DNA of 56,134 bases. It comes from a virus. The stretch lies in the IMG/VR virus record IMGVR_UViG_3300028393_000083, positions 1-56,134 of that record. One strand, written 5' to 3'. Within the stretch, counting starts at the first letter, position 1; each line of letters starts with the position of its first letter. The notes beneath the pieces are model-generated. The model searched no databases. It was given only the letters and a program-made list of their open reading frames with translations, and was not told the origin of the DNA. This document shows, in pieces, positions 33,470 to 41,750 of the stretch. The position numbers were made by a program, and so were the translations under genes.

Positions 33470-33976
33470 TTAGGTTGTATGATTTAGAGCAGTTTGAATT
33501 ACTCCCAAGTTATCTTTATGACAAGGAGCCTGCCACCCAAACTCCTTGATAAGATCCGGTAATGAAAGTGGATTTGGTCTACTTGCTTTAATACCTACTT
33601 TTTTATTCATATTAGCAATCAATACTTTATTCCAGGCTGTTCTAAAGTCAACTCCAAGAAGATCTAACGTGCCTACGGCAACAACAACGAGGTCAATAAT
33701 GCTATCAACAACTCCGTCTCCATCTTTGTCATCAATCGCTTTAAACCCTTCTGTAACTTCCTCTTGAAGGAATCGGAAGCGGAATGAAATAAATTCCTTA
33801 AGTTGTTCTGGACTAAGTTTTTCCATCGCTTGATGAATACCATAATAAGAGTGCATAAGATTCATATCATCTTGTACTACTCCTGGATTAATAATACTAT
33901 TCTCATATTCATCATTTCTGATAAATGCTTCTTTTTTGTAACCCCATTTTATTTGTGCTTGTTCAATTGTCATCAT
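33470..33976 (-). CDS. MazG-like NTP pyrophosphatase, possible dCTPase
   Basis: FRFLQEEVTEGFKAIDDKDG and DSIIDLVVVAVGTLDLLG supply the EExxE and DxxxD metal sites of all-alpha NTP pyrophosphatases. Placed beside gp42 and gp43, a dCTP/dUTP-cleaving role like T4 gp56 is attractive but unproven. The start is ATGATG at 33976, exactly where transcription should begin (6 nt after the -10), so the message is probably leaderless; an upstream ATG at 34039 would precede the promoter. Confidence 0.65.
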   Translation of the reverse strand: MMTIEQAQIKWGYKKEAFIRNDEYENSIINPGVVQDDMNLMHSYYGIHQAMEKLSPEQLKEFISFRFRFLQEEVTEGFKAIDDKDGDGVVDSIIDLVVVAVGTLDLLGVDFRTAWNKVLIANMNKKVGIKASRPNPLSLPDLIKEFGWQAPCHKDNLGVIQTALNHTT

Positions 33977-33982
33977 ATAGAT

Positions 33983-34011
33983 ATTATATATTTTATTATA
34001 GTGTTTGTAAA
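33983..34011 (-). promoter_or_regulatory. Early promoter for the MazG-like gene
   Basis: TTTACA, 17 nt, TATAAT; ATG follows after 6 nt. Confidence 0.8.
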
Positions 34012-34022
34012 TATAAAAGATA

Positions 34023-35350
34023 TTAACAAAAGAAATCACTAAGATCAGATAATGGTATAGCCTTCCAGTTAATTGCGTCCAAAATTAATTGTAATGGGGA
34101 GATAAATGTCTTTTCGAATAATAAATCTCTATCTACATATTTGTCAAGATCAAATTCTGTTGGAAGTTTATCAAGGAACGCAATTACGTTTTCTCCTGTA
34201 GGATTGCCTTTACGAAGGAAGATATATTTAATACGATCACCTCCTTTAATATATTGGTGCTTGTTTGTCAATCCCATAGTTTTTATTAAGTGATTATACA
34301 TGATAGATGCCCTACTATTCATAGGGGTTCCTTTGATATATGGAACTTTAATTCCATTTGCTCCTACCTTTTGAATATATTTTTTAATATTAGTAAGACC
34401 ACGAGGAAATGCAATCTTTTCAATTGGTTCTTGTTCAAACTCTTCTCGAAATCGTTCCACCTCTGTCTGAATTTCCAATTCAGATGCTGCCATAAGAAGT
34501 TTAAATAACTTTTTAAATTCAGTTCGACAAATCTTAGGTGTTGAAGATTTAATAGCCTCAATACCTTTCATAACAAGTTTAGGTTCTTTATAGACTACCC
34601 CTTCACTTGAAATTACATTGAATATGTATCTTTTTTTCGCTTGGATAATTCCAACAGAACAAATTTTTTCTGTTTTCATAACCATAGTGTTCTTATATGT
34701 ATTAACTTTCAAAGCTAATTCAGAATATGCTTTTTCAATAACAGGTTCTAAAGCACTTCTTCCAAAATCTAAAAGAAATTGATGAGGATCTCTTGGCTTG
34801 CATTTATCAACGACATCTCCGAGATGAGTGGCAATTGAATCAGTGTCGGACATAAGGATTCGATCATTAAAAGTAGAATCTTTTAATGAGGTTGATAAGA
34901 AATTATTTACGGCATGTTCAGCTGTTTGTACTGCTAATTGACCAGATAACGTAATAGCTTCTGCAATGTCAATATTATAATATCGGAAAAACCTATTTGA
35001 AAATGCTCCATAGCAGGAATTTAATCATTTATGTTAAGTATGATTCGTTAATTTCATACTCAGTATTACTACTGCTTATAGTTTCCTATAAGATCAGACT
35101 ATATCTTCAACTCAGAGAGTTGTCATGCGCTTCCACTCACTTGAGTGTACTCCTTACGGATAGTCGTTGCACCTTCTATTTCTAGCTTGGCTCAGGATTA
35201 GCATATTAAAGCCTTCCCTGAATTCACATGAAGTTTACCTCTATATTGCTATAGAGGGTCCCATTAGTTTAGGATTTTAAGACCCATTTGTTCATTATTA
35301 AGTCGATCAATTTCAATTTCCAATTCTCTTTTTCTTTTTTCTATATTCAT
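34023..35350 (-). CDS. 43B: DNA polymerase C-terminal part (gp43B), interrupted by a group I intron
   Basis: Exon 1 is 35271-35350 (MNIEKRKRELEIE...MGLKIL) and exon 2 is 34023-35025 (LNSCYGAFSNRFF onward). The spliced length is 1083 nt, 360 codons plus stop, in one frame. It restores polymerase motif B (KILLNSCYG) and contains motif C (MSDTDSI), the thumb, and a C-terminal SDLSDFFC like the clamp-binding tail of T4 gp43. Upstream, the frame is open through an endonuclease-like remnant, so initiation could lie as far as 35431. The N-terminal part, with exonuclease domain and motif A, is encoded separately at 35553-37046; together they total 857 aa (T4 gp43: 898). Confidence 0.85.
35026..35270 (-). 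ncRNA. Group I self-splicing intron (245 nt) in polymerase motif B
   Basis: On the minus strand the exon ends ATCCT and the intron ends in G. The internal guide GGGA pairs with UCCU, leaving the required U.G pair at the 5' splice site. Diagnostic core segments are AATCCTGAGCCAAGC (Q), GTGCAACGACTATCC (R) and AAGATATAGTC (S), with P7 formed by GACTAT/ATAGTC. Hairpins include P2 (CCTCTATA-GCAA-TATAGAGG), P8 (CAACTC/GAGTTG) and P9 (CTTATAG-GAAA-CTATAAG). No endonuclease ORF is inside. Confidence 0.9.
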
Positions 35351-35503
35351 ATTATTTTGTTTACGTTTTTCAAAATGATACCTGGTCATATTGCTAACTT
35401 TACTATGACAGTCGCAATGGGGACTTATCATTAACTTTAAATTTCTAGGATTATGCAGATACGGTGTGGTTTTTTAATATGATTTAGAGACATATCTGGG
35501 CAT
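35351..35503 (-). pseudogene. Remnant of a homing-endonuclease C-terminus
   Basis: Translation gives HNPRNLKLMISPHCDCHS then KVSNMTRYHFEKRKQN, resembling the zinc-finger tail (CPHCxK...MxRWHFxxC) of phage HNH/GIY-YIG endonucleases. Upstream the frame has a stop, so most of the gene is lost. It lies between gp43A and gp43B, and its frame runs into gp43B, so an endonuclease invasion is the likely cause of the split. Confidence 0.5.
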
Positions 35504-35552
35504 AATATGATGCTTTTATAAAAACACATCATACTAAATTCTCTATATGGGA

Positions 35553-37046
35553 TTATTTTAACAATTCTAATTCTTTCTGAGCTTCAATCATTCGTCTCTT
35601 TACAAGAACTCTATTCATATAGATATCTTCCATAAGAGCTCCAAGAAACCCCTGTTTATCTCGTTTAAAGCAACAACCATTTGCTGCTATTGCTAAGTTT
35701 TCCTCAGGAGACCATTGTTTTCTATCAATATTTTCTAATATCTTTTCTGGTGTAATTCCCGGAACTTTCATATGAGGTACAATAGTTTCTGGGCTCATAT
35801 TATATTGAATGATAGTATTTGGATATAGACTATTTAAATCATATGTCATTACCCAATCAAACCGGCCTTTGTGAGCTTCTTTAACATAACCTCCTTCATA
35901 TTCAGTTTTAAAAGAAACTTCATTTTGAGGAATTGCAATACGTTTATTAGCAAGATATCTAAAGATAATAGCATCCCAAATTGCAACAGTTCCTAATGTA
36001 TCATTATAATTAGTACCTGCATAATATGATAAAGTAAATACTAGATTGATTGTTCCTAGCTTTTCTTCAAGCTTTGTAATAAGTTCAATATCGACGAGAT
36101 TGTATGAACAGTAGAAATCATAATCCTTTTCATATAGTTCAGTAAGATTTGAATAGCCAGATTCTCCATAATTAATCTTACCTTCTCCAAGGACGAGATC
36201 GGCAATAAAATCTAGCTTGTGTGACTCTTGTTTACCGTAAGTATTTAAACTGAATTTAATAAATAAATCAAGATAATCTAATTGTTGAACTCCACTGATA
36301 TCAAAGAATGTACAGTCCTTGCCAGTTTTATCTATCTTAGTTCTTTGAGAAATATTATTCCATGGAGATAATCTTTTAGCTTCATCTGATCCTAAAACTC
36401 TTGATAATCGATTGATTAAATATGGAACATCATATAATTTTGTATTCCATCCAGTAATTACATCAGGTGTATTCATGGGGTCAGACCACCATGTAATAAA
36501 ATCTGATAACATTTCGTGTTCAGAATCAAATTCTCTACGCTCAAGATTAATATGAGGAACTAGAGACTTGTCTTGATCGAAATGTTTTGTCCCCCACTGA
36601 ATATAATGAGAATGAGTAGATGCTTTCAAACCGATGAGAGTAATTTCTTGATCGGCAACTGTAGACTCCGTAAATTCTCCCGTAGAAGAAACCATATTTT
36701 CTATATCTAGGAAGCAAATCTCAATTCTGCTTGACTTAAATTGAATCTTATCTGGAAACTTTTCTTGAATATATGATATGATATGCCGATCATTTCCATA
36801 AATCTTAAAAGACTTGATATCTTCATAAGTCTTTTGAAAGTTTCTACAATCACTCATTGACTCAAATTTCATTTCTTCAACTGGTGTACCTTCAAGTGTA
36901 TGCCAAAGAGTATCTGAACTTTTTGCTTCGAGATACATTGTAGGCTTATACTTGATTTTATTGTAAATCTTTCGTCCATCTGCATCATATCCTCTATAGA
37001 GAATATTATTCATATGGCGGTCAACACAAGTGTAAAATTCAATCAT
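35553..37046 (-). CDS. 43A: DNA polymerase N-terminal part (gp43A)
   Basis: A 497-aa family B polymerase fragment. The 3'-5' exonuclease motifs are ICFLDIENM (DxE), ITGWNTKLYDVPYLI (Nx2-3 D) and YNLVDIELITKLE (YxxxD). Polymerase motif A is MTYDLNSLYPNTIIQYN. The frame ends after QKELELLK, well before motif B. The fragment should assemble with gp43B, as in split-polymerase Aeromonas T4-like phages. ATG is 5 nt after the -10 of its promoter. Confidence 0.9.
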   Translation of the reverse strand: MIEFYTCVDRHMNNILYRGYDADGRKIYNKIKYKPTMYLEAKSSDTLWHTLEGTPVEEMKFESMSDCRNFQKTYEDIKSFKIYGNDRHIISYIQEKFPDKIQFKSSRIEICFLDIENMVSSTGEFTESTVADQEITLIGLKASTHSHYIQWGTKHFDQDKSLVPHINLERREFDSEHEMLSDFITWWSDPMNTPDVITGWNTKLYDVPYLINRLSRVLGSDEAKRLSPWNNISQRTKIDKTGKDCTFFDISGVQQLDYLDLFIKFSLNTYGKQESHKLDFIADLVLGEGKINYGESGYSNLTELYEKDYDFYCSYNLVDIELITKLEEKLGTINLVFTLSYYAGTNYNDTLGTVAIWDAIIFRYLANKRIAIPQNEVSFKTEYEGGYVKEAHKGRFDWVMTYDLNSLYPNTIIQYNMSPETIVPHMKVPGITPEKILENIDRKQWSPEENLAIAANGCCFKRDKQGFLGALMEDIYMNRVLVKRRMIEAQKELELLK

Positions 37047-37051
37047 GTGTT

Positions 37052-37080
37052 ATTATAACATAAAGGGCTCACTCTGTAAA
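37052..37080 (-). promoter_or_regulatory. Early promoter for gp43A, overlapping a terminator
   Basis: TTTACA, 17 nt, TATAAT. The -35 lies in the loop of the hairpin at 37062-37098 and the -10 just beyond it; ATG follows after 5 nt. Confidence 0.8.
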
Positions 37081-37098
37081 TATCAAAGTGAGCCCTTT
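37062..37098. terminator. Terminator hairpin with the promoter -35 in its loop
   Basis: AAAGGGCTCACT pairs perfectly with AGTGAGCCCTTT. T-tracts are better on the plus side, so minus-strand termination after hsp20 may be partial. Confidence 0.7.
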
Positions 37099-37115
37099 TT
37101 TAAGTTAGATTATAA

Positions 37116-37541
37116 TTAGTATTCAATTGCAATATTGCGCGGTTTCTTTTCTTCAGGAATTTCCAATTTTAAAGAAACTCCAAGAATACCATTCGCTAAT
37201 GTCGCATTTTCGACAATAACTTGCTCAGCCAATTTAAAAGATCGTTCAAATGCACGCGTACCAATCCCTTTATGAGAATAATTACGTTCATCTTTATCCG
37301 TCTTCTTGCCTGTTATAGTTAATGTGTTGTTTTTCACCTCAATGTTTAACTCATTCCCAGAGAAGCCTGCTACCGCAAGTTCTACGAGGAATTCATTGCC
37401 TTCATTTCCTATTCGCACAATATTATGTGGTGGATAGGATAAAGCAGGACCAACTGCGAGGGCTTGTTCAAATTCAGTAAAGAATCGTTCAAATCCGATA
37501 CCGAAATTACTATTGTTTATGTATTTCATTTTTAACTTCAA
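37116..37541 (-). CDS. hsp20: Small heat-shock protein, Hsp20/IbpA type
   Basis: The alpha-crystallin domain is clear: PPHNIVRIGNEGNEFLVELA, VAGFSGNELNIEV, TLTITGKKTD, GIGTRAFERSFKLAEQVIVE, then NGILGVSLKLEIPEE. The 141-aa length is typical. T4-like phages of several hosts carry such a chaperone, thought to stabilise virion or photosystem/host proteins. The start may be at the fifth codon (37529). It is followed by the hairpin at 37062. Confidence 0.9.
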   Translation of the reverse strand: MKLKMKYINNSNFGIGFERFFTEFEQALAVGPALSYPPHNIVRIGNEGNEFLVELAVAGFSGNELNIEVKNNTLTITGKKTDKDERNYSHKGIGTRAFERSFKLAEQVIVENATLANGILGVSLKLEIPEEKKPRNIAIEY

Positions 37542-37624
37542 TTTATGCTAGTTATTTTGTTGGTTATTCTACACATGACCCAAAGGCATCATATGTTTTA
37601 TGACCGCAACAACACGATCAGAAA

Positions 37625-38530
37625 TTATTTCTTTACAAAATCCTTGAAACTCAAAAGCTTACGATTAGAAATGATCTCAAAGAAAGTCTTATTTTTTTCA
37701 TTAGAAAGTTTGTGATAGCAAAATTCGACAGACGAATATATTGGAGTATAATGTAAAGTACTTTCTGCAGGAACTACCAATAAAGTTCCAGTTGTAACCA
37801 TATCTCCTTTTTTAGGATCCCCGGTACGAATTGGATTCATGAAGGGATCCTTACTCGGGCTTTGGTTTAAAGCATCTAATAATCCCTTTGGGTTTGTTAT
37901 ATCATTATCTCTCAAATAGTTATTTACTATTTTCCATCTTGATTCAGAACTTTCTCGGCATTTTTTGATATAAGGATCCTTAGAATCTTTTACATATCCT
38001 AACATGGGCATATCAATTCCATGATTAGTACGTACTGCATAATTAGCTTCCTTGGTAATTTCTTTTAGATTGTAAATATAATCCCTAGGATAATCTTTAG
38101 TTGCCTTCTTTTTTCTGATAGTAAAACCTCCTTCAAGAAGATAACATATGTCTCTATTAAAAATGAAGGTGGCTCCAGCTAATTGTTTATTAATCAAATA
38201 TTCTGCAGCTTTCTTAGGATCTTTTAATAATAAAGCATTACGAATTGCAAGACCGTCTGGAGATATAATAGGTTTTTTGGTTTTCTTTTTCAATAATATT
38301 TTTTTACCTTCCTTCTCATCATCAGCTACAGAAAAGGATGCAGATATAATTGATAAGCCTGTTTCATTTAAACCTTCAGTCCAACGAGTTGTCTGATCAT
38401 CAATATAAAGTCTTTGAATTGAATCTCTATTCGAATTAATGATTTTAATGAAACACGGATAATTTCTATCTCTGCATTTGGCTCCAACAAAACCAATATC
38501 TTTTAAAAATTTCACAGCAATGCAGCACAT
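37625..38530 (-). CDS. N-terminal-nucleophile (Ntn) hydrolase-like amidase
   Basis: It begins MCCIAVKF, placing a cysteine at position 2 as nucleophile after Met removal. KCRDRNYP, TRWTEGLNETGLSII (the NExG-type turn), AGATFIFNR and AVRTNHGI follow the C45/choloylglycine-like pattern (GRNxD...GxNExGL...xxTNH). This suggests hydrolysis of linear amides or acyl transfer. A TATAAATA box is 6 nt before the ATG, so it is a late gene amid early ones. The gap 37542-37624 shows nothing. Confidence 0.6.
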   Translation of the reverse strand: MCCIAVKFLKDIGFVGAKCRDRNYPCFIKIINSNRDSIQRLYIDDQTTRWTEGLNETGLSIISASFSVADDEKEGKKILLKKKTKKPIISPDGLAIRNALLLKDPKKAAEYLINKQLAGATFIFNRDICYLLEGGFTIRKKKATKDYPRDYIYNLKEITKEANYAVRTNHGIDMPMLGYVKDSKDPYIKKCRESSESRWKIVNNYLRDNDITNPKGLLDALNQSPSKDPFMNPIRTGDPKKGDMVTTGTLLVVPAESTLHYTPIYSSVEFCYHKLSNEKNKTFFEIISNRKLLSFKDFVKK

Positions 38531-38536
38531 ATCTAT

Positions 38537-38544
38537 TATTTATA
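38537..38544 (-). promoter_or_regulatory. T4-type late promoter for the Ntn hydrolase
   Basis: TATAAATA on the minus strand, 6 nt upstream of the ATG at 38530; the message would be essentially leaderless. Confidence 0.7.
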
Positions 38545-38553
38545 AAAATAAGA

Positions 38554-38928
38554 TCATTTCTTACCTATTGAATATTTTACGCGAAATTCCCAATTACATT
38601 TATCTTTATGTGGTACAATCTTAATTTTTTTTAAATCTGATACTGGAACAGCTTTCGATATATCTGCAATTTTCAATAAATTCCAATCTTGTAAAAGAAC
38701 TGCAATGGTATTTCTGCGTGAAATATCTTCCTTAGTGATTGTAGTAATTTTACCATCTAGGGCAAACATCTCTTTAAAGGATACAATATAATAATGACCT
38801 CTCTTATGAAGTATATGGCAACTTTGAAATAATACATTAGGTTCTCGTTTAGACTCAATACCTATCCTAGAAAGAGTTTCCTTAACTTTTAGAAAGTTAT
38901 CGGGAGTTTCCAAAATAATTTCAAGCAT
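38554..38928 (-). CDS. regA: RegA translational repressor
   Basis: MLEIILETPDNFLKVKETLS, LFQSCHILHKRGHYYIVSFKEM, ITKEDISRRNTIAVLLQDWN and a C-terminal NWEFRVKYSIGKK align throughout with T4 RegA (122 aa). RegA binds initiation regions of early mRNAs. I chose the start at 38928 because it coincides with the start of T4 RegA; a frame start at 38976 adds 16 residues and lies 12 nt from a late promoter. Position next to gene 62 matches T4 order. Confidence 0.9.
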   Translation of the reverse strand: MLEIILETPDNFLKVKETLSRIGIESKREPNVLFQSCHILHKRGHYYIVSFKEMFALDGKITTITKEDISRRNTIAVLLQDWNLLKIADISKAVPVSDLKKIKIVPHKDKCNWEFRVKYSIGKK

Positions 38929-38988
38929 TATAGAGGAAGACCAGTTTATAACACTATCTTGTGGAGAATGATTCATAATAAGTAAATT

Positions 38989-38996
38989 TATTTATA
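38989..38996 (-). promoter_or_regulatory. T4-type late promoter upstream of regA
   Basis: TATAAATA on the minus strand between the 39015-39239 gene and regA. Confidence 0.6.
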
Positions 38997-39014
38997 TGCA
39001 AAATTTGCATAGTT

Positions 39015-39239
39015 TTACTTACGATGTTGCTGCCGTCGATGCCTCGATTTTCTTGAAACTTTCGATGCTGCCCGTCTCTTAGAAAATCTCTTGGGAGATA
39101 AATTCTTTTTTGACTTGCATATCGGCTGAGCTTTGCTAAGTTTAATCTCAGGTTTGGAATTAAGATATTCCGAATTCATATGACTCCGACTATCTGTCGA
39201 GTTTGGATCATATGTTTCTATCATAGTACTATTATTCAT
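39015..39239 (-). CDS. Small Arg/Lys-rich protein, 74 aa
   Basis: Start at MNNSTMIETYDPNSTDSRSH, 1 nt after the gene 62 stop. The second half is strongly basic (KKNLSPKRFSKRRAASKVSR, then RHRRQQHRK), suggesting nucleic-acid binding. A GGAGG, rare as a start signal in this genome, lies upstream inside gene 62. No family recognised. Confidence 0.55.
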   Translation of the reverse strand: MNNSTMIETYDPNSTDSRSHMNSEYLNSKPEIKLSKAQPICKSKKNLSPKRFSKRRAASKVSRKSRHRRQQHRK

Positions 39240-39240
39240 G

Positions 39241-39714
39241 CTATTGCTTTCCTCCTTTATCAACTCTTTTCCGCAACACAATCATCTGATCTTCCGTTAA
39301 ACATGGCAACGCAGCACGAGCTTTTTCTGCACTATAATTATACAATTCCATTAGAACTGCAACATCTCCAGAATTATCACTTGCTTTACCCCATTTTGCA
39401 AATCTTTTTTTAGGTCGAATAGTATTCCTTAAAAATTCATATTGCATTTTATGAGGAAGACCTGGATATGAATTTAATACATTTGCAAGGAGAATAGTGT
39501 CTGAAAAATTTGAGAAATTTCGATTGATTAGAAATGAATTGTATAATTTCTCAATTTCAGTTTTTGCATTTTCAGATTGATCTGCTGAGCAATCCTTCAT
39601 TAAGTTTTCACCCCGAATCCCTTCATTGATATTAAATACAATATCAAAAACTCCAAAAGATTTAATCTTCGGAGGAAGTTGAGACTTTTCCTCTACTTTC
39701 TTTTTTGCAGCCAT
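39241..39714 (-). CDS. 62: Clamp-loader small subunit, gp62
   Basis: A 157-aa protein starting MAAKKKVEEK. It sits directly after gene 44, as in T4. NTIRPKKRFAKWGKASDNSG matches the RGKRYGKWAK region of gp62, and the flanking helices fit. gp62 forms the 4:1 clamp loader with gp44 and opens the gp45 ring. Confidence 0.8.
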   Translation of the reverse strand: MAAKKKVEEKSQLPPKIKSFGVFDIVFNINEGIRGENLMKDCSADQSENAKTEIEKLYNSFLINRNFSNFSDTILLANVLNSYPGLPHKMQYEFLRNTIRPKKRFAKWGKASDNSGDVAVLMELYNYSAEKARAALPCLTEDQMIVLRKRVDKGGKQ

Positions 39715-39721
39715 GATATAA

Positions 39722-40675
39722 TTAGTGCTTCCAATTAATGCTTCCCATAATTTCTGTACAAGCCGCAACTAATTGTAACTCCTTATCAACTGTATTTTGT
39801 GACTTGAAACTATACTCTGCAAGAATTAGAACAGCACTAGGAATACTTGAAGCTTCAACATGTTCAGATAGAGCGTCATAGATTTTATGATATACAACTG
39901 TAGAATCTAAACTTGAATTAGTTGCGACCCATGAACGCATTTTTCCAAAGTCTTTTGTTTTCAGATACGTAATAAGTTCACCTAAATTCTCATCAGAACT
40001 TCCAACAAGAATATCAGATGTAATTTCCCCAGATACTGAATAACGTTGACATTCTCCCAAGACTCGACGCCAATCCGGAGCAAATTTAAGAATAAGTTCG
40101 ACAAGGATTTTATCATCAGCACATTTAATATTTTCAGTTTTGAGAATAAACTTCATGCGCTTCATAAACTGCTGAGCAAGAGATACGATATCTTTTTTTG
40201 AAGGATTAAAATCAATTATAGTACAACGGCTTTGAATAGCATCTAAAATTTTACCTTGAAAGTTTGCGGTAAAAATGAAACGAGTGTTTAAAGCGAATGT
40301 TTCAATACTAGATTTGAGCGCCATCTGGAAGGCTGACGTAAGTCCGCAAGCTTCATCAATTATTACAACCTTAACGCCACCTCCAAATGAAACAGTTGAT
40401 GAAAATTGAGTTATCTTATTTCTAAGGATGTCAACTCCATTTTCCGAGGATCCATTTATGAAGATATAATCCAATCCCATTGCTTTACACATAGAAATTG
40501 CGCTTGCCGATTTTCCGCAACCGCTTTTTCCAACTAAAAGCATATTTGGAATATCCCTAGACTTTACTATTTCACTTAGAGTATTTTTAATGCTTTGTGG
40601 TAAAATACAATCCTCAATTATTTGCGGACGATATTTTTCTACCCACAATGATTCATTTAAGTTAATTTTTTTCAT
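39722..40675 (-). CDS. 44: Clamp-loader ATPase subunit, gp44
   Basis: A 317-aa AAA+ protein (T4 gp44 is 319 aa). It opens SLWVEKYRPQIIEDCILP as clamp loaders do. Walker A is LLVGKSGCGKSASAIS, Walker B VVIIDEACGL, sensor 1 RFIFTANF, and arginine-finger motif IQSRCTII. It has its own early promoter. The P-loop carries no intein. Confidence 0.93.
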   Translation of the reverse strand: MKKINLNESLWVEKYRPQIIEDCILPQSIKNTLSEIVKSRDIPNMLLVGKSGCGKSASAISMCKAMGLDYIFINGSSENGVDILRNKITQFSSTVSFGGGVKVVIIDEACGLTSAFQMALKSSIETFALNTRFIFTANFQGKILDAIQSRCTIIDFNPSKKDIVSLAQQFMKRMKFILKTENIKCADDKILVELILKFAPDWRRVLGECQRYSVSGEITSDILVGSSDENLGELITYLKTKDFGKMRSWVATNSSLDSTVVYHKIYDALSEHVEASSIPSAVLILAEYSFKSQNTVDKELQLVAACTEIMGSINWKH

Positions 40676-40681
40676 GTTTTG

Positions 40682-40737
40682 TATAAATAGATTATATATT
40701 AAGTTATGTGATTTGTAAATAACCTTTCATATAAATA
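40682..40737 (+). promoter_or_regulatory. Two plus-strand TATAAATA boxes
   Basis: Late-type boxes at 40682-40689 and 40730-40737 face the degenerate endonuclease gene on the plus strand. They interleave with the minus-strand gene 44 promoter, a divergent arrangement. Confidence 0.5.
40691..40719 (-). promoter_or_regulatory. Early promoter for gene 44
   Basis: TTTACA, 17 nt, TATAAT, 15 nt before the ATG at 40675. Confidence 0.8.
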
Positions 40738-40743
40738 ATATAT

Positions 40744-41691
40744 ACCCGAAGGTTTAACATGTAAAGATCCTTATGTTTATGGGATACGACACAGACCGTC
40801 CATGGAATTATATATAGAATCTAAATATTCAAAATTTACATGTGATTCTTCAATATTGATGATGAAATTTGGATATTTAACATCATCAGAATATATCAAA
40901 AAATACATTGAAAGGGACGGATTAGATTCATTTGAAATCTTATTCATTAAGCATTTTGCAACAGGTCCTGAAGCTATTGCATATGAAACATGGTCTTTTA
41001 CAACAGTTAATGCCGCAAGACATCCTAGATATACAAATAAATCCAATGGTGGTATTTCATTTTATTGTATAACTCGTACCGAAGAGGCGAACCGCAAAAT
41101 TACAGAATTTCAAAATAACAGTCCCTATTGGACTAATGGAACTGTAAACAAGCGAGCGAGAACATCTCCCGGACCTGATTTTTATAAAGGGTTTACTACA
41201 TCAGAAGATTTTCATACAAGATTGCATGATATTAATATAGATATGATCTTATGGACTAATGGTACTATATCAACATATTCAAAAGAGTGTCCAGGTCCTG
41301 ATTATATTAAGGGTCACCATGATCGTGAAAATATAAATCAAAAACAGAGTAAAGCTAAACAGGGTATGTTAGTTGGACCAATGGAACTATTAATAAATTT
41401 TGTATAGAATGCCCCGATTCTAATTATATATTAGGAATTACAGTGTCAGAGGCTTCTCTAGAAATAAGAAGAAATAAAAAACTTAATATAAGATGCTGGA
41501 ATAATGGGATAATTAATATAAGCTCACTTGATTGTCCAGGAGAGGATTTCTCTTTAGGTAAGATAGTTTCAATTGAAGAAAATCAAAATAGAGCCAAAGC
41601 TAGAAAAGGTAAAAAACTCTATGATAAAGAAGGTGAGGGTCAACAATATTTCTTTGAACAACCAGAAGATACGGCATGGGTTCTTAGATAA
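40744..41691 (+). pseudogene. Degenerate GIY-YIG (Seg-like) homing endonuclease
   Basis: The frame from 40744 reads KDPYVYGIRHRPSMELYIES, a GIY-YIG-like opening with YIE in place of YIG and without a normal start codon. WETWSFTTVNAARHP-like and YTNKSNGGISF follow. Then come four imperfect repeats of the form WTNGTxxxxxxxCPGPDYxxG, typical of DNA-binding tails of phage endonucleases. A 1-nt deletion near 41375 shifts the frame. It lies on the opposite strand between gene 44 and the 41751 gene, as expected for a mobile intruder. Confidence 0.65.
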
Positions 41692-41705
41692 TCAAAATAA
41701 AAAAA

Positions 41706-41735
41706 CTCTTGAAAGACATAATGATCTTTCAAGAG
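41706..41735 (-). terminator. Rho-independent terminator, minus strand
   Basis: An 11-bp stem (CTCTTGAAAGA/TCTTTCAAGAG) is followed on the minus strand by TTTTTTTATTTTG. It ends the transcript of the 41751-44027 genes before the endonuclease remnant. Confidence 0.8.
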
Positions 41736-41750
41736 GCTATTTCGTATCTT

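Noticed and set aside
34854-35552. Interruption of gene 43 as simple sequencing errors
   Set aside because: The interruption contains a full group I core with correct splice-site pairing and a restored frame, and a separate start/stop arrangement; it cannot be explained by a few wrong bases.
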